Positions 7,387-18,392 of a stretch of DNA of 64,000 bases are shown here, one piece after another. This stretch comes from Rheinheimera pacifica (GTDB taxonomy: Bacteria > Pseudomonadota > Gammaproteobacteria > Enterobacterales > Alteromonadaceae). A program made the position numbers and the translations under genes. Numbering within the stretch: the stretch's first letter is position 1; each line of letters starts with the position of its first letter. Location: assembly GCF_900108485.1 (NCBI RefSeq), contig NZ_FNXF01000015.1, positions 1 through 64,000 of the forward strand. The letters are read 5' to 3'. The notes under the pieces were generated by a model. The model was not told where the DNA came from. It did no database searches and saw only the letters and a program-made list of their open reading frames with translations.

Positions 7387-8982
7387 ATGTCAGCTTACCA
7401 AGATGCAATACAACACATCGCCCAGCTACGCCAACAAAACGGCGATGCCTGGAGTGCGATAAACCCTGAGTCTGCTGCCAGAATGCGGGCGCAAAACCGT
7501 TTTCATACCGGGCTGGATATTGCCAAATACACTGCCAAAATTATGCGTGCCGATATGGCTGCCTATGACGCAGACAGCAGCCAGTACACACAGTCACTGG
7601 GATGCTGGCATGGCTTCGTTGGTCAGCAAAAACTGATCGCTATTAAGAAACATTTCGGTACTACCAAACGTAAATACCTGTATTTGTCCGGTTGGATGAT
7701 AGCAGCGCTGCGCTCTGAGTTTGGCCCCTTGCCAGATCAATCCATGCATGAGAAAACCGCAGTACCTGCTTTAATTGAAGAGCTGTATACCTTTTTAAAG
7801 CAAGCCGATGCCCGTGAGTTGGGAGGCTTATTCCGTGAGCTGGATGCCGCCAAAGCCGCTGGCGACAGCGCCAAAACTGCTGCAGTACAAAGCAAGATCG
7901 ATAACTTTGAAACTCATGTGGTGCCGATTATCGCCGATATCGACGCCGGCTTTGGTAACGAAGAAGCCACTTATTTACTGGCAAAGAAAATGATAGAAGC
8001 CGGTGCCTGTGCTATTCAGATTGAAAACCAGGTGTCGGACGAAAAACAATGTGGTCACCAGGACGGTAAGGTTACTGTGCCACATGCTGACTTTTTAGCG
8101 AAAATTAACGCTGTGCGTTACGCCTTTTTAGAACTTGGCGTGGATGACGGTATTATTGTGGCCCGTACCGACTCGTTAGGTGCTGGTTTAACCAAACAAA
8201 TTGCCGTTACCAATAAACCGGGCGATCTGGGCGACTTATACAACAGCTTTTTAGACGGTGATGTAATAAGCGGCGCTGACGATATTGCCAACGGCGATGT
8301 GGTAGTAAAAGCCAACGGCAAGCTGTTAAAACCCAAACGCTTAGCCAGTGGTTTGTTCCAGTTTAAACAGGGTAGTGGCGTTGACCGGGTAGTACTGGAT
8401 TGTATTACCTCGTTACAGCATGGCGCTGATTTGCTGTGGATTGAAACGGAAAAGCCACACGTAGGCCAGATAGCCGAAATGGTTAACCGCATCCGTGAAG
8501 TGGTACCCAACGCCAAGCTGGTGTACAACAATAGCCCGAGCTTTAACTGGACGCTAAACTTCCGCCAGCAGGTTTTTGATGCCTGGAAAACTGCCGGTAA
8601 AGACGTATCTGCTTATGACCGTGCTCTGTTGATGAGTGCCGATTACGACGCAACAGAGCTGGCGCTGGAAGCCGACAACCGTATTCGCACCTTCCAGGCT
8701 GATGCAGCGCGTGAAGCAGGTATTTTCCATCACCTGATCACCTTGCCAACTTACCATACAGCGGCGTTGTCTACCGACAATCTGGCGAAAGAGTACTTTG
8801 GTGCAGCTGGTATGCTGGGCTATGTTGCAGGGGTGCAACGCAAAGAAATCCGCCAGGGTATTGCCTGTGTTAAACACCAGAATATGTCCGGTTCTGATGT
8901 CGGGGATGATCATAAAGAGTATTTCTCTGGTGAGGCTGCGTTAAAAGCCGGTGGCACGCATAACACTATGAACCAGTTTTAA
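7387..8982 (+). CDS. aceA: Isocitrate lyase
   Basis: Cleaves isocitrate to glyoxylate and succinate, the first step of the glyoxylate bypass. 531 residues: the long bacterial form as in Pseudomonas, rather than the 434-residue E. coli type. The catalytic loop is EKQCGHQ with Cys about 222; the common form has KKCGH, so the first Lys is kept and the second is Gln. The metal-site region PIIADIDAGFGNEEATY is clear. A good ribosome site (AAGAGGA) precedes the ATG. It has its own promoter motif and terminator. Confidence 0.97.
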   Translation: MSAYQDAIQHIAQLRQQNGDAWSAINPESAARMRAQNRFHTGLDIAKYTAKIMRADMAAYDADSSQYTQSLGCWHGFVGQQKLIAIKKHFGTTKRKYLYLSGWMIAALRSEFGPLPDQSMHEKTAVPALIEELYTFLKQADARELGGLFRELDAAKAAGDSAKTAAVQSKIDNFETHVVPIIADIDAGFGNEEATYLLAKKMIEAGACAIQIENQVSDEKQCGHQDGKVTVPHADFLAKINAVRYAFLELGVDDGIIVARTDSLGAGLTKQIAVTNKPGDLGDLYNSFLDGDVISGADDIANGDVVVKANGKLLKPKRLASGLFQFKQGSGVDRVVLDCITSLQHGADLLWIETEKPHVGQIAEMVNRIREVVPNAKLVYNNSPSFNWTLNFRQQVFDAWKTAGKDVSAYDRALLMSADYDATELALEADNRIRTFQADAAREAGIFHHLITLPTYHTAALSTDNLAKEYFGAAGMLGYVAGVQRKEIRQGIACVKHQNMSGSDVGDDHKEYFSGEAALKAGGTHNTMNQF

Positions 8983-9041
8983 CTGTTGAGTGTTAAGTTT
9001 TGAGTTAGTTTTACGCTACGTGGTCAGGTAACTGACAGTTT

Positions 9042-9066
9042 GGGCAGCCATTGGCTGCCCTTTTTT
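9042..9066 (+). terminator. aceA terminator
   Basis: GGGCAGCC / GGCTGCCC stem with ATT loop, followed by six Ts. Confidence 0.85.
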
Positions 9067-9091
9067 GCTCAAAGCCTAAGCGCCAGTTCTG

Positions 9092-11857
9092 TTAATAACG
9101 TTGCTTTACGTAGCTGACCACGTCCTGATATTTTTCCTGCATCAGGCGGATATACTCGTTAATTACCGGCCAGTCACTTTCTTCGGCTGCTTTTTCCAGT
9201 TTTAGCGCGTCATCGGATAAACCAAGTGCTCCCACACTTTTGGCTACCGACTTAAACTGATGTGCAACAGAGCGCACTGTACTGCGATCCTGATTTTGCA
9301 CTGCAGTGGTCATATTGCTAAGCAGTTCAGCGGCATGTTTTACAAAGTAGTTCAGGTATTCTTCATGTTTGTCCGGGTTATTACCAAGGAAATTAGCAAT
9401 AGTGGTAAAGCATATCGGCGAATTATTCTGATTATTTTCGGTAGCTGAGACAGTGGTTTTTTTCAGTTCAGCCGCGTGTGGTAGCCAGCGGGTGAGCATG
9501 GTTTCCAGCGCCGCCAGTTCAATCGGTTTGGTGATATAGCCGTCCATGCCTACGCTCAGGCATTTTTGCTCTTCACCTTTGAGTGCATTGGCGGTTACCG
9601 CAACGATACGGGTAAATTCGGCGCCCTCGCTTAAATGCAGGCTTTCTTTGCGGATCGCGCTGGTCAGGTCGTAGCCACTCATATTGGGCATATGCAAATC
9701 TGTCAGCAGCAGCGGATAATGATACCGGCGCCATTTTTCCAGCGCTATCGCACCGTCATCGGCAACTTCTACGGCGTAACCCAGCGCATTTAACTGATCA
9801 ACAATTACACGCTGATTCATTAAGTTATCTTCAGCCAGCAATACCAGGCGACGCTGTTTACGTGCTTCTTCAAGCGAGGGCACCAGACGGTTTTGCTGTG
9901 GCTCAGCGCTGGTATAAACCGGTTTGGTTTTGCGCTTTGCGGCTATTAATACAGCATCAAGTAAATGGCTACGACATATCGGTGAGCTGTGCAGATAATA
10001 CGCCCTGTCGGTGCTGCGCTCTGCCAATTCAACCTGATTGGTGATCACCACAAACTGTACCTGGGCCATAGTGGGTAACTGCAGCAACTGATCTATTTCA
10101 TTTGCCGAGATCTGCTCATAGGTTGCGTCCAGCACCCATACTGCAGCCTGTTTGGGAGGTAATGGCTTCAGAGCCTGTGCTTTTTGCAGCAGAGTGTCAA
10201 AATGGGTGGCAACATCCAGTTCAGCACCGGTATGGCTGAGGTAATCATGTAAATGCGCCATGTTATGGGCGTCAGCACTGAACAGGCAAACATAAATATC
10301 ACGCAGTAGTTCTTTATCCAGATACTGAATTTCATCCGAGCGGCGCATCGGTATGCGCACAATAAACTCGGTGCCCTGATCCACCTGGCTGTTCACGCTG
10401 ATATCACCGTACATCAGTGTGGTTAGGCGTTGGCAAATAGATAAACCCAGGCCTGTACCACCAAATTTACGGGTAATAGAGCCCTCGGCCTGGTTAAAAG
10501 GCTGAAATACATAGTTGATTTGGCGCTGCGTCATGCCTTTGCCGTTGTCTGTCACACTAAACTGGATCTGGCTGAAATCCATATTTTCTTCCAGCAGCTC
10601 GGCTTTGATAATCACCAGTCCGGTTTTCTCCGGCGTGGTCTGGGTAAATTTAATCGCATTGCCGGCCAGGTTGTACAGAATTTGCCGCAACCGCACCGGG
10701 TCGCCAATCAGGCCGTCGGGAATGCGGGGGTCAATAAACAGTTTTAGGTCAATTTGTCGCTGATGCGCTACCGATACCAGAATACGGCCGACGGCTTCAA
10801 TAATATCTACCAGTGACAATGGTATAGTTTCCAGTTGCAGTTTACCGGCTTCAATTTTGGAAAAATCGAGAATATCGTCCAGGATGCGCAGCAATGAAAA
10901 TGACGATTCACGTACCGTGTCGGTCATGCGAAACTGCGAGGTGGATAGCTGAGTCTTACGCAGTAAATCAATAGTACCGATAATGCCATTCATTGGTGTA
11001 CGGATTTCATGGCTCATGGTGGCAAGAAAAGTCGATTTGGCCTCGTTGGCTTTTTCTGCCGTGAGCTTGGCGGTTTCCAGCGCATCGGTGCGCTCTTTAA
11101 TGCGGGTTTCTACTTCCAGCTTCAGGTTTTTAATGTTTTGCTCTGATGCTGCCAGCGCTTCCTGCGCCTGCTCTATGCGGCGAAACAGCTGGTTGATATA
11201 GCTGCCAAGTACCCCGTAGCTGTCCTGTGCATGGCTGTCGACGCTGCTGTTGTATTGATCTTTATCCAGCGCCTGGCGGGTGCCCACTAATAAAGGCTTA
11301 ATACGACGGCTGAAGAAGCCCGAAATAGTGACGGCAAACATGGCGCTTAGCAGCAGCGCTAATACTAAACTTACACCCAAAGCCGCAAAAAAAGGCCAGC
11401 TGGCGCGCAGTTTTAACTGTTGTACGTAAATCAGAATAGCGGTTTGCTGCTGCGGTAAATTAATCAGCTGATTGACGATCAGATAATTATCCTGCTGCTG
11501 GGCACTGTCCTGCCATACTGGCTGGGGTACAAAACCCTGCACATTGCTGGTATGAGCAATAAGTTCGGCTTGTTGGTTGGGTAGTGTGCGGTATACATAT
11601 AATGCGCGGTCGGTATTCCCATCCCGGGTTTGAAACAGCATTTGCTCAGTGGCGGCGGTATTGTTTTCTGCCAGCAGCGGCTGTAAAACGCGGCTTAGCA
11701 AGCGGCTGTCAGCTGTTAGCCGGTTTAGTTGCTGTTCATTTAAGCCCGGCTCAGGTTGGTTTAGCCAGGCAAACAGTGCTGCCTGAGCAAATAAAATCAG
11801 CAGAGACAGTACCGTCAGGCGCTTAAAAATCGGTTTACTAAACGACGTGTTTTCCAT
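9092..11857 (-). CDS. BarA-type hybrid sensor histidine kinase
   Basis: 921-residue tripartite phosphorelay kinase in the inner membrane. Order: membrane helix (about 13-32), periplasmic region (33-150), second helix (about 155-180), HAMP-like linker and coiled coil (185-265), HisKA with [13 protein letters not shown] (phospho-His about 283), HATPase ([20 protein letters not shown]), a degenerate receiver-like domain (about 510-630), a true receiver ([12 protein letters not shown]; Asp about 720 in LLTDLHMP) and a C-terminal HPt domain ([12 protein letters not shown], His about 866). This is the BarA layout apart from the extra pseudo-receiver. The partner (UvrY/GacA-like) is not in the window. 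No neighbouring gene suggests the stimulus. Confidence 0.9.
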   Translation of the reverse strand: MENTSFSKPIFKRLTVLSLLILFAQAALFAWLNQPEPGLNEQQLNRLTADSRLLSRVLQPLLAENNTAATEQMLFQTRDGNTDRALYVYRTLPNQQAELIAHTSNVQGFVPQPVWQDSAQQQDNYLIVNQLINLPQQQTAILIYVQQLKLRASWPFFAALGVSLVLALLLSAMFAVTISGFFSRRIKPLLVGTRQALDKDQYNSSVDSHAQDSYGVLGSYINQLFRRIEQAQEALAASEQNIKNLKLEVETRIKERTDALETAKLTAEKANEAKSTFLATMSHEIRTPMNGIIGTIDLLRKTQLSTSQFRMTDTVRESSFSLLRILDDILDFSKIEAGKLQLETIPLSLVDIIEAVGRILVSVAHQRQIDLKLFIDPRIPDGLIGDPVRLRQILYNLAGNAIKFTQTTPEKTGLVIIKAELLEENMDFSQIQFSVTDNGKGMTQRQINYVFQPFNQAEGSITRKFGGTGLGLSICQRLTTLMYGDISVNSQVDQGTEFIVRIPMRRSDEIQYLDKELLRDIYVCLFSADAHNMAHLHDYLSHTGAELDVATHFDTLLQKAQALKPLPPKQAAVWVLDATYEQISANEIDQLLQLPTMAQVQFVVITNQVELAERSTDRAYYLHSSPICRSHLLDAVLIAAKRKTKPVYTSAEPQQNRLVPSLEEARKQRRLVLLAEDNLMNQRVIVDQLNALGYAVEVADDGAIALEKWRRYHYPLLLTDLHMPNMSGYDLTSAIRKESLHLSEGAEFTRIVAVTANALKGEEQKCLSVGMDGYITKPIELAALETMLTRWLPHAAELKKTTVSATENNQNNSPICFTTIANFLGNNPDKHEEYLNYFVKHAAELLSNMTTAVQNQDRSTVRSVAHQFKSVAKSVGALGLSDDALKLEKAAEESDWPVINEYIRLMQEKYQDVVSYVKQRY

Positions 11858-12015
11858 TAGTTATCCAATATTTTGTTGCCAGCTCAGCAGAGCTTATGCA
11901 GTGGCGGGCATTTTAACAACTTTTCGTAATTTAGGTAGCAGTGTTGGTTTTTGCTGCTTATTGTAGCGGGTTGTTCAACTAATAGGCTAACGCACCAGCA
12001 GCATTAAAATATCTG

Positions 12016-12044
12016 TTGACTTAAGATCGTAAAATCCGTTTAAT
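12016..12044 (+). promoter_or_regulatory. tRNA cluster promoter
   Basis: TTGACT (12016-12021), 17 bases, TTTAAT (12039-12044), then a GC-rich stretch (CGACCCGCG) before the first tRNA. A GC-rich discriminator is typical of stringently controlled stable-RNA promoters. Confidence 0.6.
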
Positions 12045-12056
12045 ACGACCCGCGTT

Positions 12057-12132
12057 GCCCAGATAGCTCAGTCGGTAGAGCAGCGGATTGAAAATCCGCG
12101 TGTCGGTGGTTCGATTCCGCCTCTGGGCACCA
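12057..12132 (+). tRNA. tRNA-Phe (GAA)
   Basis: 76-nt cloverleaf: acceptor GCCCAGA/TCTGGGC, D-arm GCTC/GAGC, anticodon stem GCGGA/TCCGC with loop TTGAAAA (anticodon GAA), T-arm GGTGG TTCGATT CCGCC, encoded CCA end. Identical in sequence to the copy at 12293-12368. Confidence 0.97.
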
Positions 12133-12197
12133 TCAGTTTTCGGTGCTCAAGTTGTACTAAAGTAACAGAGTTATTCAACTTGTGTCACGTTGTCGCA

Positions 12198-12273
<76 letters not shown>

Positions 12274-12292
12274 TTTTGCGTCAGCCAGTTTT

Positions 12293-12368
12293 GCCCAGAT
12301 AGCTCAGTCGGTAGAGCAGCGGATTGAAAATCCGCGTGTCGGTGGTTCGATTCCGCCTCTGGGCACCA
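12293..12368 (+). tRNA. tRNA-Phe (GAA), second copy
   Basis: Exact duplicate of the tRNA at 12057-12132, including the CCA end; the spacers differ. It is followed at once by a terminator, closing the cluster. Confidence 0.97.
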
Positions 12369-12373
12369 TCCTT

Positions 12374-12404
12374 AAAAACCCTAACCATTTGGTTAGGGTT
12401 TTTT
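12374..12404 (+). terminator. tRNA cluster terminator
   Basis: AAAAACCCTAACC / GGTTAGGGTTTTTT stem with a 4-base loop. Confidence 0.88.
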
Positions 12405-12508
12405 CGTTTAACAGCGTTGAAAAATCTGCTGAGCTGAAATAGGCAAACACCGGCTTCTTTGTTAAGCTCAGGCGCGTTATAACAACAAGAATCAGGGAGT
12501 TCCTCACA

Positions 12509-14674
12509 ATGAAGCACGTTTTAAGTATCCTGGCCGTTTCCTTACTGGCTGCCTGTGGCAGTGAATCAAAAACTGATATTGCAACCCAACCCAATAGTGT
12601 AACCATGACAGAAGCTGCAAAAACCACCTTTACCTACCCGCAAACTGCTAAAGGCGACGTGGTAGATAGCTATTTTGAGCAAAAAATTGCCGATCCGTAC
12701 CGCTGGCTGGAAGATGATCGCAGCAGCGAAACAGAAGCCTGGGTAAAAGCGCAGAATAAAGTTACTTTTAATTACCTTGAGCAAATTCCATATCGTGAGC
12801 AGATAAAGCAAAAGCTGGCGGCATCGTGGAATTACGAAAAAGTTACAGCGCCCTTTAAAGAAGGTAAATACACCTACTTTTATAAAAATGACGGCCTGCA
12901 AAACCAGTATGTGTTGTACCGCCAATTGGAAGATGGCAGCAGTGAGGTGTTTTTAGATCCCAACACCTTTAGCACTGACGGCACCACATCAATGGCTGAG
13001 GTTAGTTTTTCTAAAGATGGCTCTATACTGGCGTATTCTATTTCAGAAGGCGGCAGCGACTGGCGCAAAATTATCATCATCGACGTTGAGACGAAAAAAC
13101 CGCTGGAATCAGAGCTGACAGATGTTAAATTCAGCGGCATCAGCTGGTTTGGCAACGAAGGTTTTTACTATTCCAGTTACGACAAGCCAGATGGCAGCGA
13201 ACTGTCGGCAAAAACGGATCAACATAAGCTGTACTACCACAAGCTGGGCAGTGTGCAAAAAGATGATGCCGTTATTTTTGGCGGCACTGAAGCACAAAAG
13301 CACCGCTACGTCGGCGCCACAGTAACTGAGGATGATCGTTATCTGCTGATTTCTGCTGCGGTATCGACTTCTGGCAATAAGTTATTTTTAAAAGATTTAG
13401 CCAACCCGGACAGCCCGTTGGTAACCATTTTGGATCACACCGATTCGGATACCGACTTGCTGGATAACGACGGCAGCAAACTATTTCTGGTGACCAACTT
13501 AAATGCACCGAATAAAAAAGTGGTTACGGTTGATGCTACCAAACCACAGCCGGAAAACTGGCAGGATCTGATCCCGCAAACAGATAATGTGCTTAGCGCA
13601 TCAACCGGCGCCGGTTATATCTTTGCTGAGTATATGGTTGATGCCATTGCTAAAGTGCAGCAGTACGATTACAGCGGCAAACTGGTACGTGATATTACGC
13701 TGCCGGGTGTGGGCAGTGTCGGTGGTTTTAGCGGTAAAAAAGATGACCAAAAGCTGTATTACACCTTTACCAACTATATTACGGCGCAAACTATTTATGA
13801 TTTCAGCCCAACTGATGGTAATTCATCCGTTTACAGCAAATCAGGCGCGAAGTTTGACAGCGATAACTATGTGTCGGAGCAGGTGTTTTACAGCTCCAAA
13901 GATGGCACTAAAGTGCCGATGATTATCAGCTACAAAAAAGGCCTGAAACGCGATGGCAGCAACCCAACCATGCTGTATGGCTACGGTGGTTTTAATGTGA
14001 GTTTAACCCCGGCGTTTAACATTCCCAATGCTGTGTGGATGGAGCTGGGCGGCGTATATGCGGTGCCAAGCTTGCGTGGCGGTGGTGAGTACGGCAAAGC
14101 CTGGCATCAGGCCGGTACTCAGTTGCAAAAGCAAAATGTGTTTGACGACTTTATTGCAGCCGCAGAGTATCTGCAAAAAGAGGGCTATACCTCGAAAGAC
14201 AAGCTGGCAATTCGTGGCGGCTCTAACGGCGGCTTGTTAGTTGGCGCTGTAATGACACAACAGCCCGAGCTGATTAAAGTAGCATTGCCTGCGGTTGGTG
14301 TGCTGGATATGTTGCGTTACCACACCTTTACTGCCGGTGCCGGCTGGGCATACGACTACGGCACCAGTGAGCAAAGTAAAGAAATGTTTGATTACCTGCT
14401 GGCTTATTCACCGGTACATAACGTAAAAGCAGGCGTGGCGTACCCGGCAACGATGGTAACCACCGCCGATCACGATGATCGCGTAGTACCGGCACACTCG
14501 TTTAAGTTTGCGGCTGAGTTACAGGCAAAAGATGCCGGTGTTAACCCACAGCTTATCCGCATTGAAACCAATGCTGGCCATGGTGCCGGTACACCGGTAT
14601 CCAAGCAGATTGAACAAACGGCTGATATGGTTAGCTTTACGCTGTATAACATGGGCTATAAGCAACTACCTTAA
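12509..14674 (+). CDS. Prolyl oligopeptidase family (S9A) lipoprotein
   Basis: Serine peptidase that cuts short peptides after proline. 721 residues with a lipoprotein signal ([16 protein letters not shown]; lipid Cys about 16), so it is probably anchored on the periplasmic side. After the N-terminal [13 protein letters not shown] segment comes a seven-bladed propeller (about 90-455), then the alpha/beta hydrolase domain. The triad is visible: Ser in RGGSNGG (about 572), Asp in the DHDDRV motif (654-659) and His in NAGHGAG (about 691). Length fits S9A enzymes. Monocistronic with its own terminator. Confidence 0.95.
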   Translation: MKHVLSILAVSLLAACGSESKTDIATQPNSVTMTEAAKTTFTYPQTAKGDVVDSYFEQKIADPYRWLEDDRSSETEAWVKAQNKVTFNYLEQIPYREQIKQKLAASWNYEKVTAPFKEGKYTYFYKNDGLQNQYVLYRQLEDGSSEVFLDPNTFSTDGTTSMAEVSFSKDGSILAYSISEGGSDWRKIIIIDVETKKPLESELTDVKFSGISWFGNEGFYYSSYDKPDGSELSAKTDQHKLYYHKLGSVQKDDAVIFGGTEAQKHRYVGATVTEDDRYLLISAAVSTSGNKLFLKDLANPDSPLVTILDHTDSDTDLLDNDGSKLFLVTNLNAPNKKVVTVDATKPQPENWQDLIPQTDNVLSASTGAGYIFAEYMVDAIAKVQQYDYSGKLVRDITLPGVGSVGGFSGKKDDQKLYYTFTNYITAQTIYDFSPTDGNSSVYSKSGAKFDSDNYVSEQVFYSSKDGTKVPMIISYKKGLKRDGSNPTMLYGYGGFNVSLTPAFNIPNAVWMELGGVYAVPSLRGGGEYGKAWHQAGTQLQKQNVFDDFIAAAEYLQKEGYTSKDKLAIRGGSNGGLLVGAVMTQQPELIKVALPAVGVLDMLRYHTFTAGAGWAYDYGTSEQSKEMFDYLLAYSPVHNVKAGVAYPATMVTTADHDDRVVPAHSFKFAAELQAKDAGVNPQLIRIETNAGHGAGTPVSKQIEQTADMVSFTLYNMGYKQLP

Positions 14675-14690
14675 CCGGCTGAGCGATGAT

Positions 14691-14725
14691 AAGAACCCGC
14701 TGTGATAGCGGGTTCTTTGTTTTTA
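14691..14725 (+). terminator. Terminator after the prolyl oligopeptidase gene
   Basis: AAGAACCCGCT / AGCGGGTTCTT stem with GTGAT loop, then TGTTTTT. Confidence 0.85.
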
Positions 14726-14930
14726 CTACAGTTACCCAATACTGTTTCAGACAGTTTAGTGTTTAGCTAAGGTTGATATTGTAAAGATTAGCGCTTCGTT
14801 TTACACTGCGTGCCCTTTTTTAAATGTGCACGCCAGCCTGTTATACAAGCCTTGCAACGGTTATGCTGGTCTGGTTTTATCACAACTGGTTTTATCACAT
14901 ACAGACAACACAAAGATCAGGAGCAGGACA

Positions 14931-16145
14931 ATGGCAAAAAAAGCAGTGATCCTGGTATTAGATAGCTTTGGTATTGGCTATGCACCGGATGCCGATAAGT
15001 TTGGTGATGTTGGCGCTAATACGTTTGCCAGTATCGCAAAAACCTTTCATGCGCAAAAAGGCCGCCAGTTGGCGCTGCCTAATCTGGCGCAGCTGGGCTT
15101 GGTTAACGCTGCCACCGCGGCCTCAAATGGTGTGCAGGCTGATATAGCCGGTGCCAGCGCAATAACCGGCGCTTATGGCTATGCGCGTGAGCTAAGCAGC
15201 GGCAAAGATACGCCAAGCGGCCACTGGGAAATTGCCGGTGTGCCGGTACTGTTCGACTGGGGTTATTTCCATGATAAAACCGACAGTTTTCCGCCAGAAC
15301 TGATTAACGAGCTATGCCAGCGTACCGGCGTGCCCGGTATTTTGGGCAATTGCCATGCCTCAGGCACCGATATTCTGGTCAAGCTGGGTGATGAGCATAT
15401 TAAAACCGGTAAGCCGATTTGTTATACCTCGGCCGACAGCGTGTTTCAGGTAGCGGCGCATGAAGAACATTTTGGCCTGCAGAAACTGCTGGATTTCTGT
15501 CTGGTAGCGCGCGATTTGCTCGATAAGTACAACATTGGCCGTGTTATTGCCCGGCCGTTTCTGGGGGATCACGCCAATAACTATGCCCGCACCGGTAACC
15601 GCCGCGACTATTCAGTATTGCCACCGGCCCCCACTGTATTGGATAAACTGACAGATGCCGGCGGTAAGGTGATCAGCATTGGTAAGATTGCTGATATTTA
15701 TGCTCATCAGGGCATTAGTGAAAGTTTAAAAGCCACCGGCCTTGAAGCTCTGGTAGACAAAACGCTGGCGCAAATGGCACAACAGGCTGATAACAGCATT
15801 ATTTTTACTAACCTGGTTGATTTTGATCAGAACTTTGGCCACCGCCGTGATCCTATCGGTTATGGCGAAGCGCTGGAATACTTTGACAGCCGCCTGCCAC
15901 AGTTGATGGCCGCCTGTGGCAATGACACCTTAATGATCCTGACAGCAGATCATGGTTGTGACCCAACCTGGCATGGTACTGAGCATACGCGTGAATATAT
16001 TCCGGTGCTGGCCTACAAAAATGGCATGCGAGACATTAATTTAGGCGAGCGCATGAGCTTTGCTGACATTGGCCAGACGCTGGCCGGCTATTTCGGGCTG
16101 GAGGCCATGGCCTATGGCGACTCCTTTTTAGATAAAATTAACTAA
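14931..16145 (+). CDS. deoB: Phosphopentomutase
   Basis: Interconverts (deoxy)ribose 1-phosphate and 5-phosphate, feeding nucleoside sugar into central metabolism. 404 residues from the ATG at 14931, preceded by AGGAG (14919-14923); an upstream in-frame start would add 35 unsupported residues. The alkaline-phosphatase fold metal sites are visible: [19 protein letters not shown] near the N-terminus, the [10 protein letters not shown] segment (about 88) and [19 protein letters not shown] (about 340). First gene of a deoB-deoD-gpt-deaminase run; deoD follows by 9 bases. Confidence 0.97.
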   Translation: MAKKAVILVLDSFGIGYAPDADKFGDVGANTFASIAKTFHAQKGRQLALPNLAQLGLVNAATAASNGVQADIAGASAITGAYGYARELSSGKDTPSGHWEIAGVPVLFDWGYFHDKTDSFPPELINELCQRTGVPGILGNCHASGTDILVKLGDEHIKTGKPICYTSADSVFQVAAHEEHFGLQKLLDFCLVARDLLDKYNIGRVIARPFLGDHANNYARTGNRRDYSVLPPAPTVLDKLTDAGGKVISIGKIADIYAHQGISESLKATGLEALVDKTLAQMAQQADNSIIFTNLVDFDQNFGHRRDPIGYGEALEYFDSRLPQLMAACGNDTLMILTADHGCDPTWHGTEHTREYIPVLAYKNGMRDINLGERMSFADIGQTLAGYFGLEAMAYGDSFLDKIN

Positions 16146-16154
16146 GAGACTTTT

Positions 16155-16856
16155 ATGGCAACTCCGCATATTAATGCGCCAGAAGGCGCTTTTGCAGCAA
16201 CCGTATTAATGCCGGGCGATCCGCTTCGGGCTAAGCATATTGCAGAAACTTTTTTAACTGACGCGGTATGTGTCAATACCGTACGTAATATGTTTGGCTA
16301 CACCGGTACTTATAAAGGTAAACCGGTAAGCGTGCTGGGCTCGGGTATGGGCGTACCGTCGATGTCTATTTATGCCACCGAGCTGGTAAAGTTTTATGGT
16401 GTAAAAAATATTATCCGTATTGGCTCTTGTGGCGGTTTGCCGCTGGACGTAAAAGTACGTGATGTGGTGATTGGTATGGGCGCCAGCACCGATTCCAGCG
16501 TAAACCGTAACCGTTTAGCCGGCATGGATTTTGCCGCTATTGCCAGTTTTAACCTGCTGGAAAAAGCCGTAGCTGCTGCAAGGGCAAAAAATATTAATGT
16601 AAAAGTAGGTAATGTGTTTACCTCCGATTTGTTCTACAACCCGGACGAAACCTTATTCGACACCCTGGAAAAATACGGCGTGCTGGCGGTAGAAATGGAA
16701 GCGGCCGGTTTATATGGCGTGGCGGCAGAATACGGCATTAATGCGTTGGCTATTTTTACGGTAAGCGACCATATCCGTACCGGTGAAGCATTAAGTGCTG
16801 AGCTGCGCCAGACCAGCTTTAATGAAATGGTTGAAGTGGCACTGGGCTGCTTATAA
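16155..16856 (+). CDS. deoD: Purine nucleoside phosphorylase, DeoD type
   Basis: Phosphorolysis of purine (deoxy)nucleosides to base and pentose 1-phosphate, the substrate of deoB next door. 233 residues, the usual size of the hexameric bacterial form. Motifs: [15 protein letters not shown] (phosphate site), [36 protein letters not shown] (nucleoside site) and the catalytic Asp in VSDHI near 203. The purine base it releases can be salvaged by the next gene, gpt. Confidence 0.97.
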   Translation: MATPHINAPEGAFAATVLMPGDPLRAKHIAETFLTDAVCVNTVRNMFGYTGTYKGKPVSVLGSGMGVPSMSIYATELVKFYGVKNIIRIGSCGGLPLDVKVRDVVIGMGASTDSSVNRNRLAGMDFAAIASFNLLEKAVAAARAKNINVKVGNVFTSDLFYNPDETLFDTLEKYGVLAVEMEAAGLYGVAAEYGINALAIFTVSDHIRTGEALSAELRQTSFNEMVEVALGCL

Positions 16857-16888
16857 TTTCCGTTTAACCGATTTTGCAGGGCCGACAG

Positions 16889-17359
16889 ATGTCATTATCA
16901 ACTAATAAAATGTTTTATGTATCGTGGGAAGCGTTTCACCGTGCCACCAAAGAGCTGGCGTATCAGCTGCTGGGGCAAGATTATAACGCTATAGTGGCGG
17001 TAAGCCGAGGAGGCCTGGTGCCGGCAGCTATTTTGGCCCGCGAGCTGAATATCCGCGTGGTAGACAGCATTTGTGTTGCCAGTTATGAGCATGATAAACA
17101 AGGCAGCCTGAGCATTTTAAAAGATGCCAGTCTGGCTGATTCTGACAAACTGCTGATTGTGGATGATCTGGTGGACACCGGTGAAACGGCCAAAGCCCTG
17201 CGTGAGCATTTCCCTAAAGCCTGCTTTGTTACTGTGTATGCCAAGCCGCAAGGTAAGCCGCTGGTGGATAAATACGTAACAGATATCGAGCAGGACACCT
17301 GGATCCAGCTGCCATGGGATATGGAACTGGCTTATAGCAAGCCGTTGGCTGAGAAGTAA
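16889..17359 (+). CDS. gpt: Xanthine-guanine phosphoribosyltransferase
   Basis: Joins guanine, xanthine or hypoxanthine to PRPP. 156 residues, close to E. coli Gpt (152) in length and sequence. The substrate loop VSRGGLVPAAILARELNIR (about 37-55), the PRPP motif LLIVDDLVDTGETA (about 87-100) and the base-recognition end DTWIQLPWDME are present. The ATG at 16889 gives the family-like N-terminus; a TTG 15 bases upstream in frame is possible but unneeded. Follows deoD by 32 bases. Confidence 0.95.
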   Translation: MSLSTNKMFYVSWEAFHRATKELAYQLLGQDYNAIVAVSRGGLVPAAILARELNIRVVDSICVASYEHDKQGSLSILKDASLADSDKLLIVDDLVDTGETAKALREHFPKACFVTVYAKPQGKPLVDKYVTDIEQDTWIQLPWDMELAYSKPLAEK

Positions 17360-17375
17360 ATAAGCGAGAGGCTGA

Positions 17376-17472
17376 GAGTCGGATTGCTCTAAGCTAACCG
17401 TTGAAGGCATGGATGCCTGAGTCGAGCCCCCATGGATGGGTTTACGGCGTGTTGGCGTGGGTAATCCGACTC
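17376..17472. repeat. Nested palindromic intergenic element
   Basis: An outer perfect 10-bp inverted repeat (GAGTCGGATT at 17376-17385, AATCCGACTC at 17463-17472) encloses two smaller hairpins: GGCATGGATGCC (17406-17417) and CCCATGGATGGG (17429-17440), both built on CATGGATG. No coding potential. It sits between gpt and the deaminase gene and could fold as a cloverleaf-like RNA or be a mobile REP/MITE-type repeat. Confidence 0.65.
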
Positions 17473-17501
17473 GGTTGCTAGCAGATGTTTTTGGAGTAAA
17501 A

Positions 17502-18071
17502 ATGACAGCAGTACAACAATTAACCCTGCACTTGCCGGACTGGATTAACGACGTAGTCGACTGGCAAAAAGTGTATCAAAACGACGATGAAAAAATGGCG
17601 CTGGCGGTCGAGCTGTCAAAACAAAACGTGCTGCGCGGCACCGGCGGCCCTTTTGGTAGCGCTATTTTTGACTGCGACAGCGGCAAACTGGTTAGCGTGG
17701 GTGTAAACCGGGTAGTGCCACTGCATAACTCTACTGCACATGGCGAAATGATGGCGATAATGCTGGCAGAGCAAAATGTGCAAAGCTTTAGTTTATCGGC
17801 CGATGGTGTTAAGCGTGAACTATTTACCTCGTGTGAACCCTGCGCCATGTGTTTAGGCGGTACTTTGTGGAGTGGTGTAAAGCGTTTGGTATGCGCTGCT
17901 ACTGCTGAAGATGCCCGTGCTATCGGTTTTGACGAAGGCCCGGTATTTGCGCAGAGTTATCAGTATTTACGTGATGCAGGCGTAGAAGTAGTGCAACTGG
18001 TACAGCGTGATGCCGCCAATAGCGTATTGCAGAATTATATTGGTAGCGGTGGTGCTATTTATAATGGCTAG
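17502..18071 (+). CDS. Guanine-deaminase-like nucleobase/nucleoside deaminase
   Basis: CMP/dCMP-type zinc deaminase of 189 residues. Zinc ligands and the catalytic Glu are visible as TAHGEMMAI (His and Glu; HGE replaces the common HAE) and [10 protein letters not shown] (PCxxC). C-terminal residues resemble GuaD-type guanine deaminases, which fits the purine salvage neighbours deoD and gpt (guanine to xanthine, then Gpt). The start at 17502 follows TTGGAGT; an upstream in-frame ATG would begin inside the palindromic element. Substrate not provable from sequence. Confidence 0.85.
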   Translation: MTAVQQLTLHLPDWINDVVDWQKVYQNDDEKMALAVELSKQNVLRGTGGPFGSAIFDCDSGKLVSVGVNRVVPLHNSTAHGEMMAIMLAEQNVQSFSLSADGVKRELFTSCEPCAMCLGGTLWSGVKRLVCAATAEDARAIGFDEGPVFAQSYQYLRDAGVEVVQLVQRDAANSVLQNYIGSGGAIYNG

Positions 18072-18107
18072 GGTATAACAGCTAAACAAACCAAAGCTGG
18101 ATCAGCG

Positions 18108-18326
18108 TTACTGATACAGCTTGGTTGCTACATATAACTCTTCTACTTTCTGCCTTGCCCAGGGCGTTTTACGTAAAAACTTCAGGCTGCTTTTTACCGA
18201 CGGATCTGTTTTAAAGCAGTTGATATCAATCTGTTTTGCCAGGCCCGGCCAGCCAAAGTGATCAACCAGTGCAGTGACAATTTGCTCCAGCGTAACGCCA
18301 TGCAGCGGGTTATTCAGTTGAGACAT
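18108..18326 (-). CDS. VF530-family small DNA-binding protein
   Basis: 72 residues matching the VF530/DUF2132 family: [51 protein letters not shown]. Family members are small helical proteins reported to bind DNA. Cytoplasmic, no signal. Lies downstream of the isocitrate dehydrogenase gene on the same strand, with a 9-bp stem-loop between. Confidence 0.85.
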   Translation of the reverse strand: MSQLNNPLHGVTLEQIVTALVDHFGWPGLAKQIDINCFKTDPSVKSSLKFLRKTPWARQKVEELYVATKLYQ

Positions 18327-18354
18327 ATAAGGTCCCTATTGTTGCCGTGAGCAT

Positions 18355-18376
18355 GCCGGTTCATGCCTGAACCGGC
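18355..18376 (-). other. Stem-loop between isocitrate dehydrogenase and VF530 genes
   Basis: Perfect stem GCCGGTTCA / TGAACCGGC with TGCC loop, 16 bases past the dehydrogenase stop. It lacks a U-tract, so it is not a canonical terminator; it could stabilise the 3' end or be factor-dependent. Confidence 0.5.
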
Positions 18377-18392
18377 TGCATACAGTTTAGGT

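Noticed and set aside
7254..7469. Short plus-strand frame overlapping the aceA start
   Set aside because: Contains the aceA promoter and leader in another frame; no ribosome site of its own.
12281..12627. Minus-strand frames over the tRNA cluster and the prolyl oligopeptidase start
   Set aside because: Antisense to tRNA-Phe and its terminator; products such as RRNRTTDTRIFNPLLYRLS are the typical antisense-tRNA artefact.
18355..18376. Rho-independent terminator after isocitrate dehydrogenase
   Set aside because: The stem is perfect but no U-run follows on either strand; kept only as a stem-loop.
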